Shown: positions 7,786 to 17,384, numbered from the stretch's first letter. The stretch: 46,618 nucleotides of DNA from an uncultured Lachnospira sp. (GCA_944381165.1 CALWKC010000024.1:1-46618); one strand, 5' to 3'. Translations and numbers: made by a program. The notes: generated from the letters alone by a model not told the origin.

Positions 7786-9246
7786 TTAAGTCTGGCTTCC
7801 AATATTAATCTCAAACTGACCTATGTACTTAAACGTAGCTCCCTTATCAGTTGACTGATACATCGCCGCAGTCTTTCCGCTGTTGTAAACTCTGTTTTTC
7901 CCCTGTGTCAGATATACCGTTATGACACCGTCGCTTCCGTAAATCGGCACCAGAGCATCCTTGTATACATCAGACCATTTAAGCTTTGTATCGCCGGAGG
8001 CCGTATCCCCGCTCTCCGACTGTCCTGAAGAAACCGCATCCGATGCAGTGCTGTCAAGCTCCTGCTCCTCAAGAATAATTTTTGAAAATGTTTTTCCGGA
8101 ATCAGATGTCATATAAAGATTGCTGTCCATTCCGTCAACATACTCATAACAGAAAAAGCCTATTTTTTCATCAATATACTTTACACCTTTTATTATATTC
8201 GTGGCAGGTCCTGTACCTGTCGTATTCCAAGTCTCGCCGCCGTCTGCCGTAGAATAAATCCTTGACGACTGCTGCTGTTCATTTTTGTCATAGCCGATTA
8301 CCAGCACACCCGAATTCTCGTCAAAAAACTCAACATAATAATATGTTGCGGTATAAATATTTTCTATTTCACATGTAATCCAGTTTGCCCCCATATCGTT
8401 TGAATATATAACGGTGACGGGAATTCTGTCGCTGCCCGACGTCTTTCCTCCGTACACGAAAGCCGTCTTTGTCGTGCTTATATAATAGCTTCCTCTTTTC
8501 AGCTCCGTCTCGGAATCGTCTGCCATAAGAAGGTTTGATGTGTCAACAGGAACGGTTACATACTTTTCACCGCCGTCATAAGTCACCGAAAGAGTATTAT
8601 TTTTAATCTCATACTGCGTAAGCGACTTTTTATCTGTATCATCTATCTCATCAATTCCGCTCACACTGTTGTTTTTGCTTTCATTGTACTGAGCTATTCC
8701 ATAATCCTCAGGCGTCACAATAGACTTAACATAAACAGTTGCGGTCCCGTCATAGTGATTGTCTATGTAGAACGTAACCACCCACTCAAAACTCATCCGT
8801 CCGTTGTCAAGCACACCGTTCCAAGAGGCAAAATTTTCCGCATTTTTTTCGTTCACAGACGCCGAAAAACCTATCAGAACTACATTTTCTGATGCATCGA
8901 GAGTTTTTGTCTTTTCTATTTCCACTTTTTTTAACGACTTAGACCATGGAAGATATTTCTGAGTATACTGAGCCGTAAATTCACGTATCCAAATATCGCC
9001 TATCTCGTCAATCTTTAAATCAGAAAAATCATCTGCCGGCGTGAGTGTCTGAGCCTCGTCCGCATCTTTCAAAACATTGCCCTGCGCATCTATTCTTACG
9101 CTGAAGGTATAACGTGACTTAAGAACAATCTCTCCGGCTTTGTTCTGACGAAAGTTATAGTACCACATAAAGAAAAATACAAGGATAAAACCGAGGATTA
9201 TTGCTGCTTTTAATATTATATTTCCGATTTTGTTTCTGTCACCCAC
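7786..9246 (-). CDS. Membrane-anchored Asp-box (BNR/sortilin-like) beta-propeller protein
   Basis: A 486-residue protein with a GTG start (AAGGAGG 11 bases upstream). One N-terminal membrane segment (about residues 9-28, IILKAAIILGFILVFFFMWYY) follows a basic stretch, which predicts an outside-facing C-terminal domain. About residues 30-230 are a beta-rich, acidic region. From about 270 onward several Asp-box turns appear (YSNDMGANW, YSTADGGETW, MTSDSGKTF, QSTDKGATF), the repeat seen in sialidase/sortilin-type propellers. There is no sialidase active-site Arg triad that I can recognise, so this is more likely a binding or scaffold propeller than an enzyme. It is the last gene after the ABC ATPase and permease, 51 bases downstream, so it may be an extracytoplasmic partner of that transporter. 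The last codons form a GC-rich stem-loop without U tract. Confidence 0.75.
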   Translation of the reverse strand: MGDRNKIGNIILKAAIILGFILVFFFMWYYNFRQNKAGEIVLKSRYTFSVRIDAQGNVLKDADEAQTLTPADDFSDLKIDEIGDIWIREFTAQYTQKYLPWSKSLKKVEIEKTKTLDASENVVLIGFSASVNEKNAENFASWNGVLDNGRMSFEWVVTFYIDNHYDGTATVYVKSIVTPEDYGIAQYNESKNNSVSGIDEIDDTDKKSLTQYEIKNNTLSVTYDGGEKYVTVPVDTSNLLMADDSETELKRGSYYISTTKTAFVYGGKTSGSDRIPVTVIYSNDMGANWITCEIENIYTATYYYVEFFDENSGVLVIGYDKNEQQQSSRIYSTADGGETWNTTGTGPATNIIKGVKYIDEKIGFFCYEYVDGMDSNLYMTSDSGKTFSKIILEEQELDSTASDAVSSGQSESGDTASGDTKLKWSDVYKDALVPIYGSDGVITVYLTQGKNRVYNSGKTAAMYQSTDKGATFKYIGQFEINIGSQT

Positions 9247-9297
9247 GGTTAATTTTCCTCCTTATACAGTTCATTCAATCTCAGTTAAATAATTTAT

Positions 9298-10116
9298 CTA
9301 CATTTCACGTTTAATATACATAGCTTCTCTCATGATTTTTCTGTAATACTTATACCACCATAAAAATACAGAAGCACCTGCTCCGAGCAAAAACATCATA
9401 ACGGCGAACAGAGGGTGCACCACCGACATCCAGTCATAAGAAACCCGTCTCTCAATCAGAGGAAAGCCGTATGCCGCCATTATACACAGCGCCATGACAA
9501 GACCGTTATACACTCCCCTGTTATTATAAAGCGACTTTATCTTATCAAACATTATAATTGCAAGCATTTCCCCGATAGGTCTGCACATTGCCGTCACAAA
9601 GCTTAATATAAGACTGTGCCAAAACGATACGCCATATATAGCAAGAATAATTGTAAAGTATACAAAATCAGTAATTATCTTATATACAAGCTTACCAAGA
9701 AAATTCATATACGGACTTATCAGCATTATTCTGATCATCAGATAGTCCCTGTCACCCATGGCGAGAAGCGTTGTGTTCGCAAGACTTCCGCATACGGTAG
9801 AAAGCATGAAAAATAAAAATATAAGCGTGAGCTCTCTGTGCGCCGCTATCAGCGGGCAAAAATGTGCAATAACAAGGTACGGAATATATATAAACACCCC
9901 GACATACAAAAATTTGCGCAAAAACTCAAACAGGACAGTTCCAACCTGAGCCGCTGCTCCTATCGCTGTTTTAAGCCTGATGTTATTTTTTTCAACAGCC
10001 TGATGCTCTATAACTTTACCCAGACCCGGAATTCTTATAAGCAGCGCAAGAAAACGGTTCATTCCCTCATGAAACTTCAGTATTTTCTCCGCAAACATCT
10101 TTTTAAAAATCATCAT
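9298..10116 (-). CDS. Polytopic membrane protein, ABC-2-type permease candidate
   Basis: 272 residues with about six hydrophobic segments (about 68-90, 96-118, 145-160, 167-185, 208-222, 236-255) and a basic C-terminal tail. No family motif is certain. Its ATG overlaps the stop of the ABC ATPase gene by 4 bases (ATGA), the usual arrangement for an ATPase-permease pair, so it is most simply the membrane half of that ABC system. It could export or sense a substrate that the propeller protein downstream also handles; this is inference from order only. Confidence 0.6.
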   Translation of the reverse strand: MMIFKKMFAEKILKFHEGMNRFLALLIRIPGLGKVIEHQAVEKNNIRLKTAIGAAAQVGTVLFEFLRKFLYVGVFIYIPYLVIAHFCPLIAAHRELTLIFLFFMLSTVCGSLANTTLLAMGDRDYLMIRIMLISPYMNFLGKLVYKIITDFVYFTIILAIYGVSFWHSLILSFVTAMCRPIGEMLAIIMFDKIKSLYNNRGVYNGLVMALCIMAAYGFPLIERRVSYDWMSVVHPLFAVMMFLLGAGASVFLWWYKYYRKIMREAMYIKREM

Positions 10117-10778
10117 TCTTCAAGCTCTCCCAAAATATCAAGTATAGCCCTCTTAATCTCCGGAATGTCAATCATATCTGCCGCCACCTCATTTAACTCA
10201 CCGTTATTCAAAACAAGAATATCCGGAGCAATTCTCCTTGCCATATTAAGAATACCTGTGGAAATCAAAACAACATGTCCCTTCGACTCCTCTCCAAGCA
10301 CCTCAAGAAACGTATCAATATATTCCTCGCTGCAGTAATCAAGCGGCTCATCAAATAAAATAACATGCGGTCTCTGCACAAGAAACGCCGCAAGCTGCAG
10401 ACGTTTTTTATCCTCAAATGTATACTCACATATAAGTCTGCCCCGCACCGTCTTATCCAGTTTTACTCTGTCAAGATAAACCTCCGGCTGCTGCGCTTCT
10501 CTTTGAAACTCGCATAAATATCTTATAAATTCTTCCCCGGATATATACATGGGAAGAACACTCTGCTTTGCCGCAAAAAATAAATCAGCCTTCTCCTCAG
10601 AAACGACAGTTCCGCCATCCGTTGTCAGGTCGCCGCATATACACTCGAACAGCGTAGTCCTGCCTGCTCCCGCACCTCCGAGAATAGGATAAAGCCTGCC
10701 CTCCTCAAAGGTATAGCTTATATCGGACAAAACCTCTGTTTTGTCATATATTTTTTTTACATGACTTAACTGTAGCAT
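10113..10778 (-). CDS. ABC transporter ATP-binding protein with degenerate catalytic motifs
   Basis: A 221-residue ABC ATPase by fold: A-loop region, Walker A at 34-42, Q-loop Gln72, Walker B VILFDEP (139-145). Several key residues are non-consensus. The Walker A is GGAGAGRTT with Arg40 in place of the invariant Lys. The signature LSGGQ is replaced by YTFEDKKR (119-126). The H-loop His is replaced by Gly175 (ISTGI). ATP hydrolysis may therefore be weak or absent. The in-frame ATG at 10799 overlaps the ribosome binding site; the ATG at 10778 has TGAGG 5 bases upstream and begins with the normal MLQLSHVKKIYD strand. First gene of a three-gene operon with the permease and the Asp-box protein. 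Confidence 0.8.
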   Translation of the reverse strand: MLQLSHVKKIYDKTEVLSDISYTFEEGRLYPILGGAGAGRTTLFECICGDLTTDGGTVVSEEKADLFFAAKQSVLPMYISGEEFIRYLCEFQREAQQPEVYLDRVKLDKTVRGRLICEYTFEDKKRLQLAAFLVQRPHVILFDEPLDYCSEEYIDTFLEVLGEESKGHVVLISTGILNMARRIAPDILVLNNGELNEVAADMIDIPEIKRAILDILGELEE

Positions 10779-10834
10779 AAAATCCTCATTTCTGTACATT
10801 ATCTGTAAGTATAGATTGAAAAATATTATGTTTA

Positions 10835-10864
10835 ATTATATTACATCGCACTGTATCTTGTAAA
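10835..10864 (-). promoter_or_regulatory. Promoter of the ABC/permease/propeller operon
   Basis: Minus strand: TTTACA (10859-10864), 18-bp spacer, TATAAT (10835-10840). It is divergent from, and nearly abuts, the PAP2 promoter. Confidence 0.55.
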
Positions 10865-10865
10865 G

Positions 10866-10894
10866 TTGCAATAACATGCCTTTAATGATATAAT
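10866..10894 (+). promoter_or_regulatory. Promoter of the PAP2 gene
   Basis: TTGCAA (10866-10871), 17-bp spacer, TATAAT (10889-10894). A second weaker set lies downstream: TTGAGA at 10907 and TAATAC at 10931 with an 18-bp spacer. Only one base separates this -35 box from that of the divergent ABC operon, so one regulator could act on both. Confidence 0.6.
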
Positions 10895-10963
10895 TTTGTC
10901 TTCGTATTGAGAAAATATTTTAAGATTTGTTAATACAGACATACAGAAAGGCTTTTACTTAAA

Positions 10964-11632
10964 ATGAAATTTAAAAACAAACCAAAACTGTGGCGCCCTC
11001 TCTGCGCTCTCTATGCTTTTATCTATCTTCCGTGGTTTTTTGCGCTTGAGCATTTTATAACCATAGATACGCCGGGCATCCATATACTGAACAACGCAAT
11101 AGACGAAAAAATTCCGTTTTGTGAATACTTTATTATTCCGTATATTTTGTGGTTTTTTTATATAGCGGCAGCATGTATTTTTATGATGTGGTATTCAAGC
11201 GACAAAGAATTTATACAATTCGCTCTGTCTCTTATAATCGGAATGTCGGCTGCTCTCACAATTTGCATGATTTATCCAAACGGAATAACCTTAAGACCTG
11301 AGCATATACCTGACAATCTGTGCGGAAATCTGGTTAGTATGATATACACCACAGATACATCAACAAATGTTTTCCCGAGTATTCATGTATATAATTCTCT
11401 TGCCGTACACATCGCGCTCAACCGCTGCAGCGCATTAAAAAATCACAGAATAATTCGCCTGCTCTCTCTTGTGCTGTGTATTCTGATATGCATGTCAACC
11501 GTATTTCTAAAACAGCACTCTATAACTGACGTTATAGGCGGAATAATTCTCATGGCTGTTTTATATATTTTAATTTATATTCCGGATTACGAAAAGCTTT
11601 TAAAACACCGCAGAAAAAATATGTCAATATAA
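10964..11632 (+). CDS. PAP2-superfamily membrane phosphatase
   Basis: 222 residues, about five to six membrane segments. The two later PAP2 motifs are clear: NVFPSIHVYNS (near 142, the PSxH motif) and STVFLKQHSITDVIGG (near 182, with the catalytic His and Asp). The first motif (KxxxxxxRP) is only partly visible as ITLRPEH. The family removes phosphate from lipid phosphates or phosphoalcohols at the outer face of the membrane; this shape resembles the AUR1/inositolphosphotransferase branch. Ribosome binding site AGAAAGG is 14-20 bases upstream. Convergent with thiC. Confidence 0.8.
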   Translation: MKFKNKPKLWRPLCALYAFIYLPWFFALEHFITIDTPGIHILNNAIDEKIPFCEYFIIPYILWFFYIAAACIFMMWYSSDKEFIQFALSLIIGMSAALTICMIYPNGITLRPEHIPDNLCGNLVSMIYTTDTSTNVFPSIHVYNSLAVHIALNRCSALKNHRIIRLLSLVLCILICMSTVFLKQHSITDVIGGIILMAVLYILIYIPDYEKLLKHRRKNMSI

Positions 11633-11653
11633 ATGTACGTCTTACCGCAAAAT

Positions 11654-11731
11654 AATTCCCCCTGTTATTTTGAAACCGGAAGCTTGATTATAAATCAGGC
11701 CTCCGGAACAAATCAACAAACAGGGGGAATT
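11654..11731. repeat. Nested inverted repeat between PAP2 and thiC
   Basis: Perfect 13-bp outer arms AATTCCCCCTGTT (11654-11666) and AACAGGGGGAATT (11719-11731) enclose a second 13-bp imperfect hairpin CCGGAAGCTTGAT / ATCAGGCCTCCGG. T-rich sequence follows on both strands, so it may be a large bidirectional terminator for these convergent genes. The layout also fits a small palindromic mobile element. Confidence 0.6.
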
Positions 11732-11754
11732 AATATTTTCGCCTGTAACATTAA

Positions 11755-13062
11755 TTACTCATCAAAAATACTTACTATCTCTCCGTCAAGGATTCTGTTC
11801 ATATTTTTTACGGCGCAGAAATTTCCGCACATCGAACATGTATCCTCCTTTTCAGGTTTAGCAGAAGCTCTGTATCTTCTTGCCTTTTCAGGGTCAACAG
11901 CCAAATCAAACATCGCTTCCCAGTCAAGCTTCTTTCTCGCGAGACTCATCTGATAATCCCACTCGTCGGCGCCGGCAACGCCTTTTGCAATATCTGCGGC
12001 GTGAGCGGCAATTCTTGATGCTATAATGCCCTCCTTTACGTCCTCCAAATCAGGAAGTCTCAAATGTTCCGCAGGAGTGACATAGCATAAAAACGAAGCT
12101 CCGTAAGTTGCAGCGATTGCGCCTCCTATGGCAGCAGTAATGTGGTCATATCCCGGAGCGACATCAGTTACGAGAGGACCTAACACATAAAAAGGAGCTC
12201 CTTTGCAGATTGTCTTTTGGATCTCCATATTTGCCTGTATCTGGTTGAGAGGCATATGACCCGGTCCCTCAACCATAACCTGAACGTCCTTCTCCCATGC
12301 TCTCTTTGTCAGCTCTCCGAGCGTAACAAGCTCCTCAATCTGTGAAATATCCGAGGCATCGGCAATACATCCCGGCCTGCATGCGTCGCCGAGACTCATT
12401 GTCACATCGTACTCCCTGCATATATCAAGAATCCAGTCATAATTCTCATAAAAAGGATTTTCTTTTCCTGTCATCTCCATCCACGCAAAGATAATAGAAC
12501 CGCCTCTCGACACTATATTGGTAAGACGCTTTGCCTCCTTAAAACGCTTTGCCGTAGCTTTATTGATTCCGCAGTGAATTGTCATGAAATCAACGCCGTC
12601 CTTGGCATGCATCTCTACAATATCAAGCCATTCCTGAGTTGTTATATCCTTCAACGCCTTGTGATAATGAACAACAGCATCGTATATCGGCACTGTTCCT
12701 ATAATTGCCGGACACTCGGCTGTAAGTTTTCTTCTGAACTTCTGCGTATCTCCGAAGGAACTCAAATCCATAATCGCCTCTGCGCCCATAGCAACCGCAT
12801 TGTTGACCTTCTCAAGCTCCATGTTTAAATCCACACAGTCTCTTGACGTCCCTAAGTTTACATTAATCTTCGTGCGCAGCTTATCTCCGATTCCATTCGG
12901 AACAAGACATTTATGGTTTTTATTTGCCGGAATTATTACCTGCCCCTTTGCCATAAGCGACATAAGCTCGGAGACATCTATATTTTCCTTCTGTGCAACA
13001 GCTCTCATCTGATCTGTCACAATGCCCTTGCGCGCCGCGTCCATCTGTGTAGTATAATTCAT
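11755..13062 (-). CDS. thiC: Phosphomethylpyrimidine synthase ThiC
   Basis: A 435-residue non-canonical radical-SAM enzyme converting aminoimidazole ribotide to HMP phosphate in thiamine synthesis. The C-terminal cluster motif CSMCGNFCA (CxxCxxxxC spacing, near 412) is intact. Family blocks include [29 protein letters not shown]-like [15 protein letters not shown] and [15 protein letters not shown]. The frame extends to 13116, but the ATG at 13062 has AAGGAG upstream and is the family start. Single gene behind a TPP riboswitch; no other thi gene lies in the window. Confidence 0.96.
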   Translation of the reverse strand: MNYTTQMDAARKGIVTDQMRAVAQKENIDVSELMSLMAKGQVIIPANKNHKCLVPNGIGDKLRTKINVNLGTSRDCVDLNMELEKVNNAVAMGAEAIMDLSSFGDTQKFRRKLTAECPAIIGTVPIYDAVVHYHKALKDITTQEWLDIVEMHAKDGVDFMTIHCGINKATAKRFKEAKRLTNIVSRGGSIIFAWMEMTGKENPFYENYDWILDICREYDVTMSLGDACRPGCIADASDISQIEELVTLGELTKRAWEKDVQVMVEGPGHMPLNQIQANMEIQKTICKGAPFYVLGPLVTDVAPGYDHITAAIGGAIAATYGASFLCYVTPAEHLRLPDLEDVKEGIIASRIAAHAADIAKGVAGADEWDYQMSLARKKLDWEAMFDLAVDPEKARRYRASAKPEKEDTCSMCGNFCAVKNMNRILDGEIVSIFDE

Positions 13063-13113
13063 TTTCCGTACTCTCCTTTTAGTGATTTTAGAATATTCAC
13101 CCGAATACGGAAA
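13063..13113 (-). promoter_or_regulatory. Likely expression platform of the TPP riboswitch
   Basis: TTTCCGTA (13106-13113 on minus) is complementary to TACGGAAA (13063-13070), which ends right at the thiC ATG. The stem would enclose the AAGGAG ribosome binding site in its loop. The first arm can alternatively pair with ATACGGA inside the aptamer. This suggests control of translation rather than termination. Inferred from base pairing only. Confidence 0.45.
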
Positions 13114-13130
13114 CACAAAAATACAAGCTT

Positions 13131-13230
13131 TCTTCCTACGACGGCATTATCCGTATCAGGTTACGGGTCGGAATTTCTTCCCTCTCAGCTGCCCGCGGCA
13201 TACGCCGCAGGACTTAAGCTCCCCGGAAAT
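13131..13230 (-). ncRNA. TPP riboswitch (THI element) aptamer
   Basis: On the minus strand the conserved blocks are in order: CCGGGGAGC, a variable GC-rich P3 hairpin, GGCAGCTGAGAGGG (CTGAGA box), ACCCGTAACCTGATACGGATAATGCCGTCGTAGGA in consecutive pieces (ACCTGAT, GGATAATGCC, CGTAGGA). P1 is formed by TTTCC and GGAAGA. It directly precedes thiC, as expected for thiamine pyrophosphate feedback. Confidence 0.95.
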
Positions 13231-13303
13231 ATAAGGTTTTTAACCTTTTTATTAAATTATCAATTATTTAATTCTCAGTTAAATATGTATGTCTCAGACA
13301 GCT

Positions 13304-15022
13304 TTATATATTCTTGAAAACGTTTGTCTCTGCTCTGAGTCCTTCCACGATAGCTTTGCTGTCTATCATTTCTTTATCTATACTGTTCATCAGCTCTACC
13401 AGCTCTGAAGTGCTCACTGCAGAAGATGTAACAGCATTAGCGCTCTGCTCAACACCCATAGAGATGCCCTCGATAGACTCAACGGTATTCTTCATAAGCT
13501 CCTTGAGATTTTCTGTTTTCTCGGTAAATCTCTCCATTATCTCGCTAATATAGCTTGCGTCCTCATTGTACTGCTTACCAACCTTAACATATCCCTCGTA
13601 ATCAGGAAGCACTGTCTCCTCGATGAAATCAATAATCTGGTTGGAGTTATCTATAAGCTGTCTTACCGCCTTTGTTACATGCTCATTAATAGCCTGAATG
13701 TTATTGGCAGTATCCCTGCTCGAATCTGCCAGCTCCCTAATCTCATCTGCAACAACCGCAAAGCCCTTTCCTGCCTCGCCTGCTCTTGCCGCTTCGATAG
13801 ATGCGTTGAGCGCAAGAAGATTTGTCTGGCTTGAAATGTTAAGTATCTCACCTGTAAGCTCATTTACACGGTCAACACTCTTGCTCTCCTCTATCGCTTT
13901 CTTAAGAGTGCCTACAATTCCGGTAACCATTTCATCGGTAGAGCGCTTATTTTCATCTGCTGATTTTGCAAGTGCGTCAGCACGCTCCCTCATCTCAATA
14001 GAATATTTATTAATCTGCTCTGTCTTATCAGCTATATCAACAACATCCTGTCCGACATGCTCCGTGTTGTCGTTTACAGTCTGAATTGTGGCTGCAATTT
14101 CCTGCATTGTTGCAGAAAGTTCTTCCATAGCTGAAGATACATCCTGCGCGCTGTCATTTGAAGATGTCACATGAGCGCTGACGGAGCCAACTGTCTCCTC
14201 AAGCTTTGACGAGCCTGAAACTATCTTTCCTATCGTGCGCTGCAAAATTTCAAGGAACTGATTAATACCTTCGGCAAGCTGTCCAATCTCATCCTTTGAC
14301 TTCACCGACATTCTCATTGTCAAATCACCGTTGCCCTCGTCAATGAGAGTGCTGATTTTCTTAAGCGTCTTATTTGTGCTGATAAGCGGTCTTGCAACCT
14401 TAAAGTTGCTTATGTAAACAGAAACGATTAGTGCGCCTATGCCTAAAACAAGACAGACAGCACCTGAAGTCTTTGCAAACAAAGCAGATGAATTCATTCT
14501 GACAATAGCCTCGTCAGATAAATTTATCTCTACCATTGTCATATCATCGAGCGAGCCCTCAAGGTTGTCACATACCTCCACCAAAGTATTATTGGCAAGA
14601 GTGGATGCTCTCTCACTCTGTTCAGTCTCAACATATTTTTCAAGCACCGTAAACTGTGTTAAAAACTGTGTATAGTATGACTTAAATGAATTATAGGCAT
14701 CTCTTTCCTGTTCATTCATTGCAGCCTCATATTGTGACATATAACCGTCAATCTCGGATTTAATCTCTTCAATTTCATCCTTAACTGCTTTTCTTGCAGT
14801 CTCACCCTCAGCTACAATGTAGCTGTACGCACTCCTTGTAAGTTTCTGTGTGGTGGCGGACAGTTTGCCTACATTTTGAATATTCATGAGATATTCATTA
14901 GCAATGACATTTCCCCTTTGGCTGATACTGTCAGAATTAATGATACTCAGAATACTTGTTGCAATCGAAATAACTGCCAGCAGAAACACCGGAAGCAAAA
15001 TTTTGTTTTTTACTGATTTCAT
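13304..15022 (-). CDS. Methyl-accepting chemotaxis protein
   Basis: A 572-residue chemoreceptor. TM1 is about residues 6-28; an all-helical external domain (4HB-type, about 30-180) follows; TM2 is about 185-205; then HAMP (about 207-260) and a long cytoplasmic coiled coil. The highly conserved hairpin tip is [44 protein letters not shown] in pieces around 390-430. The ATG at 15022 has GGAAGGG upstream and precedes a normal [13 protein letters not shown] signal-anchor; the frame opens earlier at 15058. A promoter-like TTGTTA-16-TATAGT lies at 15115-15142. No other chemotaxis gene adjoins it, so it is an orphan receptor; ligand unknown. Confidence 0.95.
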   Translation of the reverse strand: MKSVKNKILLPVFLLAVISIATSILSIINSDSISQRGNVIANEYLMNIQNVGKLSATTQKLTRSAYSYIVAEGETARKAVKDEIEEIKSEIDGYMSQYEAAMNEQERDAYNSFKSYYTQFLTQFTVLEKYVETEQSERASTLANNTLVEVCDNLEGSLDDMTMVEINLSDEAIVRMNSSALFAKTSGAVCLVLGIGALIVSVYISNFKVARPLISTNKTLKKISTLIDEGNGDLTMRMSVKSKDEIGQLAEGINQFLEILQRTIGKIVSGSSKLEETVGSVSAHVTSSNDSAQDVSSAMEELSATMQEIAATIQTVNDNTEHVGQDVVDIADKTEQINKYSIEMRERADALAKSADENKRSTDEMVTGIVGTLKKAIEESKSVDRVNELTGEILNISSQTNLLALNASIEAARAGEAGKGFAVVADEIRELADSSRDTANNIQAINEHVTKAVRQLIDNSNQIIDFIEETVLPDYEGYVKVGKQYNEDASYISEIMERFTEKTENLKELMKNTVESIEGISMGVEQSANAVTSSAVSTSELVELMNSIDKEMIDSKAIVEGLRAETNVFKNI

Positions 15023-15114
15023 AAATTCAACCCTTCCTTCACTGTTATTAATAACCAACCTATATAATTATGTCTGCATGGGAACAGCAACCTCCCGTTT
15101 ATGACACAACTTTA

Positions 15115-15142
15115 ACTATATTCAATTAATAATATATAACAA
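15115..15142 (-). promoter_or_regulatory. Possible chemoreceptor promoter
   Basis: Minus strand TTGTTA (15137-15142), 16-bp spacer, TATAGT (15115-15120), about 90 bases before the chemoreceptor ATG. No clear sigma-28 motif was found. AT-rich surroundings make this a moderate call. Confidence 0.4.
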
Positions 15143-15160
15143 TTTCTTTTATAAAACAAC

Positions 15161-15209
15161 AAAAAAACATGCTGAAAAAAATTTTTTACATAATATTTTC
15201 AGCATGTTT
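15161..15209 (-). terminator. nrdD terminator
   Basis: 14-nt perfect arms (AAACATGCTGAAAA / TTTTCAGCATGTTT) followed by seven U residues on the minus strand, 12 bases after the nrdD stop codon. Confidence 0.9.
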
Positions 15210-15221
15210 ATTGATATTTTA

Positions 15222-17384
15222 TTAAAGATGAAGCACACGCTCCTTAATTTCCTGAGTGCGTCCCTGATTCCAGAACTGCGTTCCGATATAGCCGCATGTT
15301 CTTCTGGCTACATTCATTTTGTCCTGGTCGCGGTTTTTACAGTTAGGACACTCCCATATCAGTTTGCCGTCGTCATCAGTAATAATCTGAATTTGTCCGT
15401 TATATCCGCAAACCTGACAGTAATCACTCTTTGTATTAAGTTCTGCGTACATAATATTGTCATATATATACTGCATCACAGAAAGCACCGCCGGAATGTT
15501 GTTAATCATATCCGGCACCTCAACATAGCTGATAGCCCCTCCCGGTGAAAGCTCCTGGAACTGACTTTCAAATTTAAGCTTGTCGAACGCGCTTATATTT
15601 TCGGTTACATGGACGTGATAGCTGTTGGTAATATAATTTTTATCAGTAACTCCCGGAATTTTACCGAATCTTTTCTGAAGACATTTTGCAAATTTATATG
15701 TCGTTGACTCAAGCGGCGTTCCGTAGAGACTGAAATCAATATTTGTCTCCTCGGCCCATTTTTTACATGTATCTGTGAGATAACGCATAAGCTTCAGCGC
15801 AAATTCCGTACCTTCAGGCTGTGTATGCGATACTCCCTTCATATACCTTGTACACTCGCAAAGTCCCGCATATCCGAGCGAGATTGTTGAATAACCGCCG
15901 TACAGCAGCTTATCTATCTTTTCGCCCTTTTTAAGCCTCGCAAGCGCACCGTTCTGCCAGAGAATAGGCGCAACATCCGAAGGCGTACCCTTAAGACGGT
16001 AATGTCTGCACATCAGAGCCCTCTTGCAAAGTTCAAGACGGTCGTCAAGAATTTCCCAGAACTTATCCATATCCTTTCCCGAAGAACATGCCACATCTAC
16101 AAGATTCAGCGTAACTACGCCCTGATTAAATCTTCCGTAAAATTTAGGCTTATCATTTTCATCCTTATAAACGGTCAAAAATGAGCGGCAGCCCATACAA
16201 GGATAGCAGTTGCCGTCCTTTAACTTCTTCATTATTTTTTCAGAAATATAATCAGGTACCATACGCTTTGCCGTACACTGCGCAGCAAGTTTTGTGAGCT
16301 CCCAATACTTAGTGCCCTCGCGGATATTGTCCTCCTCAAGCACATAAATCAGCTTAGGAAATGCCGGAGTAATCCAGACGCCCTGTTCATTTTTTACACC
16401 CTGTATGCGCTGTCTTAACACTTCCTCTGTGACAAGCGCAAGGTCATCCCTTGTTCTTCCCTCAGGCACCTCGTCAAGATACATAAACACAGTGACAAAC
16501 GGAGCCTGACCGTTAGTTGTCATAAGAGTAATTACCTGGTACTGTATCATCTGAACACCGTTTTTAATCTCATCGCGAACACGCATCTCCGCAACCTCGC
16601 GCACCTTTTCCTCAGTGTACTCAATCCCGGCTTTATCAAACTCTTCCCTTACCTTTCGGATAAATTTCTCCCTGCTCACCTGAACAAACGGTGCAAGGTG
16701 GGCAAGGCTTATGCTCTGTCCTCCGTACTGCGAGCTCGCAATCTGCGCAATCGCCTGTGTGGCAATATTGCAGGCTGTCGAAAAGCTGTGCGGTTTCTCA
16801 AGCATAGTTTCGCTGATTACTGTTCCGTTCTGAAGCATATCCTCAAGATTTACGAGACAGCAGTTGTGCATATGCTGCGCAAAATAATCGGCATCGTGAA
16901 AATGAATAAGTCCCTGCTCATGCGCTTCCACAATATCCTGAGGAAGAAGAAGCCTCTTCGTTATATCCTTGCTGACTTCTCCGGCCATATAATCACGCTG
17001 AACACTGTTTACGGTAGGATTCTTATTGGAATTCTCCTGTTTTACCTCCTCGTTATTGCACTCAAGGAGGCTCAAAATCTGTTCGTCCGTAGAGTTCGAC
17101 TTTCTGACCAGCGCCCTCTTATAACGATATGTGATATACTTTCTCGCCACCGCAAACGCGCGAAGATTCATAATCTGATTTTCCACCAGATCCTGAATTT
17201 CCTCCACGCTCAAAGACCTGTCCATCTCCTCACATATATTCTCTACATTTTTTCCTATAATTTCAATCTGCTCCTCAGAGAGCCTCTCACTGTGAACAAC
17301 CTCGTTGTTTGCCTTTGAAACAGCAGCTATAATTTTTGCTATATCAAAATTAACCTCTGTTCCGCTTCTCTTTATAATCTTCAT
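15222..17384 (-). CDS. nrdD: Anaerobic (class III) ribonucleoside-triphosphate reductase
   Basis: A 720-residue glycyl-radical enzyme reducing NTPs to dNTPs without oxygen. An ATP-cone domain opens the protein (MKIIKRSGTEVNFDIAKIIAA). The catalytic barrel follows. Near the C-terminus come a zinc site with two CxxC pairs (YCQVCGYNG and WECPNCKN) and the radical Gly in RRTCGYIGTQFWNQG (about Gly698). The frame runs to 17441, but the ATG at 17384 has GGAGGG 7 bases upstream. The activase gene nrdG, commonly the next gene, is absent: the following gene is a chemoreceptor behind a strong terminator. Two NrdR-like boxes overlap the promoter. Confidence 0.96.
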   Translation of the reverse strand: MKIIKRSGTEVNFDIAKIIAAVSKANNEVVHSERLSEEQIEIIGKNVENICEEMDRSLSVEEIQDLVENQIMNLRAFAVARKYITYRYKRALVRKSNSTDEQILSLLECNNEEVKQENSNKNPTVNSVQRDYMAGEVSKDITKRLLLPQDIVEAHEQGLIHFHDADYFAQHMHNCCLVNLEDMLQNGTVISETMLEKPHSFSTACNIATQAIAQIASSQYGGQSISLAHLAPFVQVSREKFIRKVREEFDKAGIEYTEEKVREVAEMRVRDEIKNGVQMIQYQVITLMTTNGQAPFVTVFMYLDEVPEGRTRDDLALVTEEVLRQRIQGVKNEQGVWITPAFPKLIYVLEEDNIREGTKYWELTKLAAQCTAKRMVPDYISEKIMKKLKDGNCYPCMGCRSFLTVYKDENDKPKFYGRFNQGVVTLNLVDVACSSGKDMDKFWEILDDRLELCKRALMCRHYRLKGTPSDVAPILWQNGALARLKKGEKIDKLLYGGYSTISLGYAGLCECTRYMKGVSHTQPEGTEFALKLMRYLTDTCKKWAEETNIDFSLYGTPLESTTYKFAKCLQKRFGKIPGVTDKNYITNSYHVHVTENISAFDKLKFESQFQELSPGGAISYVEVPDMINNIPAVLSVMQYIYDNIMYAELNTKSDYCQVCGYNGQIQIITDDDGKLIWECPNCKNRDQDKMNVARRTCGYIGTQFWNQGRTQEIKERVLHL

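Noticed and set aside
15050-15160. Sigma-28 (flagellar) promoter upstream of the first chemoreceptor
   Set aside because: A TAAAGTT sequence is present, but no GCCGATA-type -10 box at the right distance.
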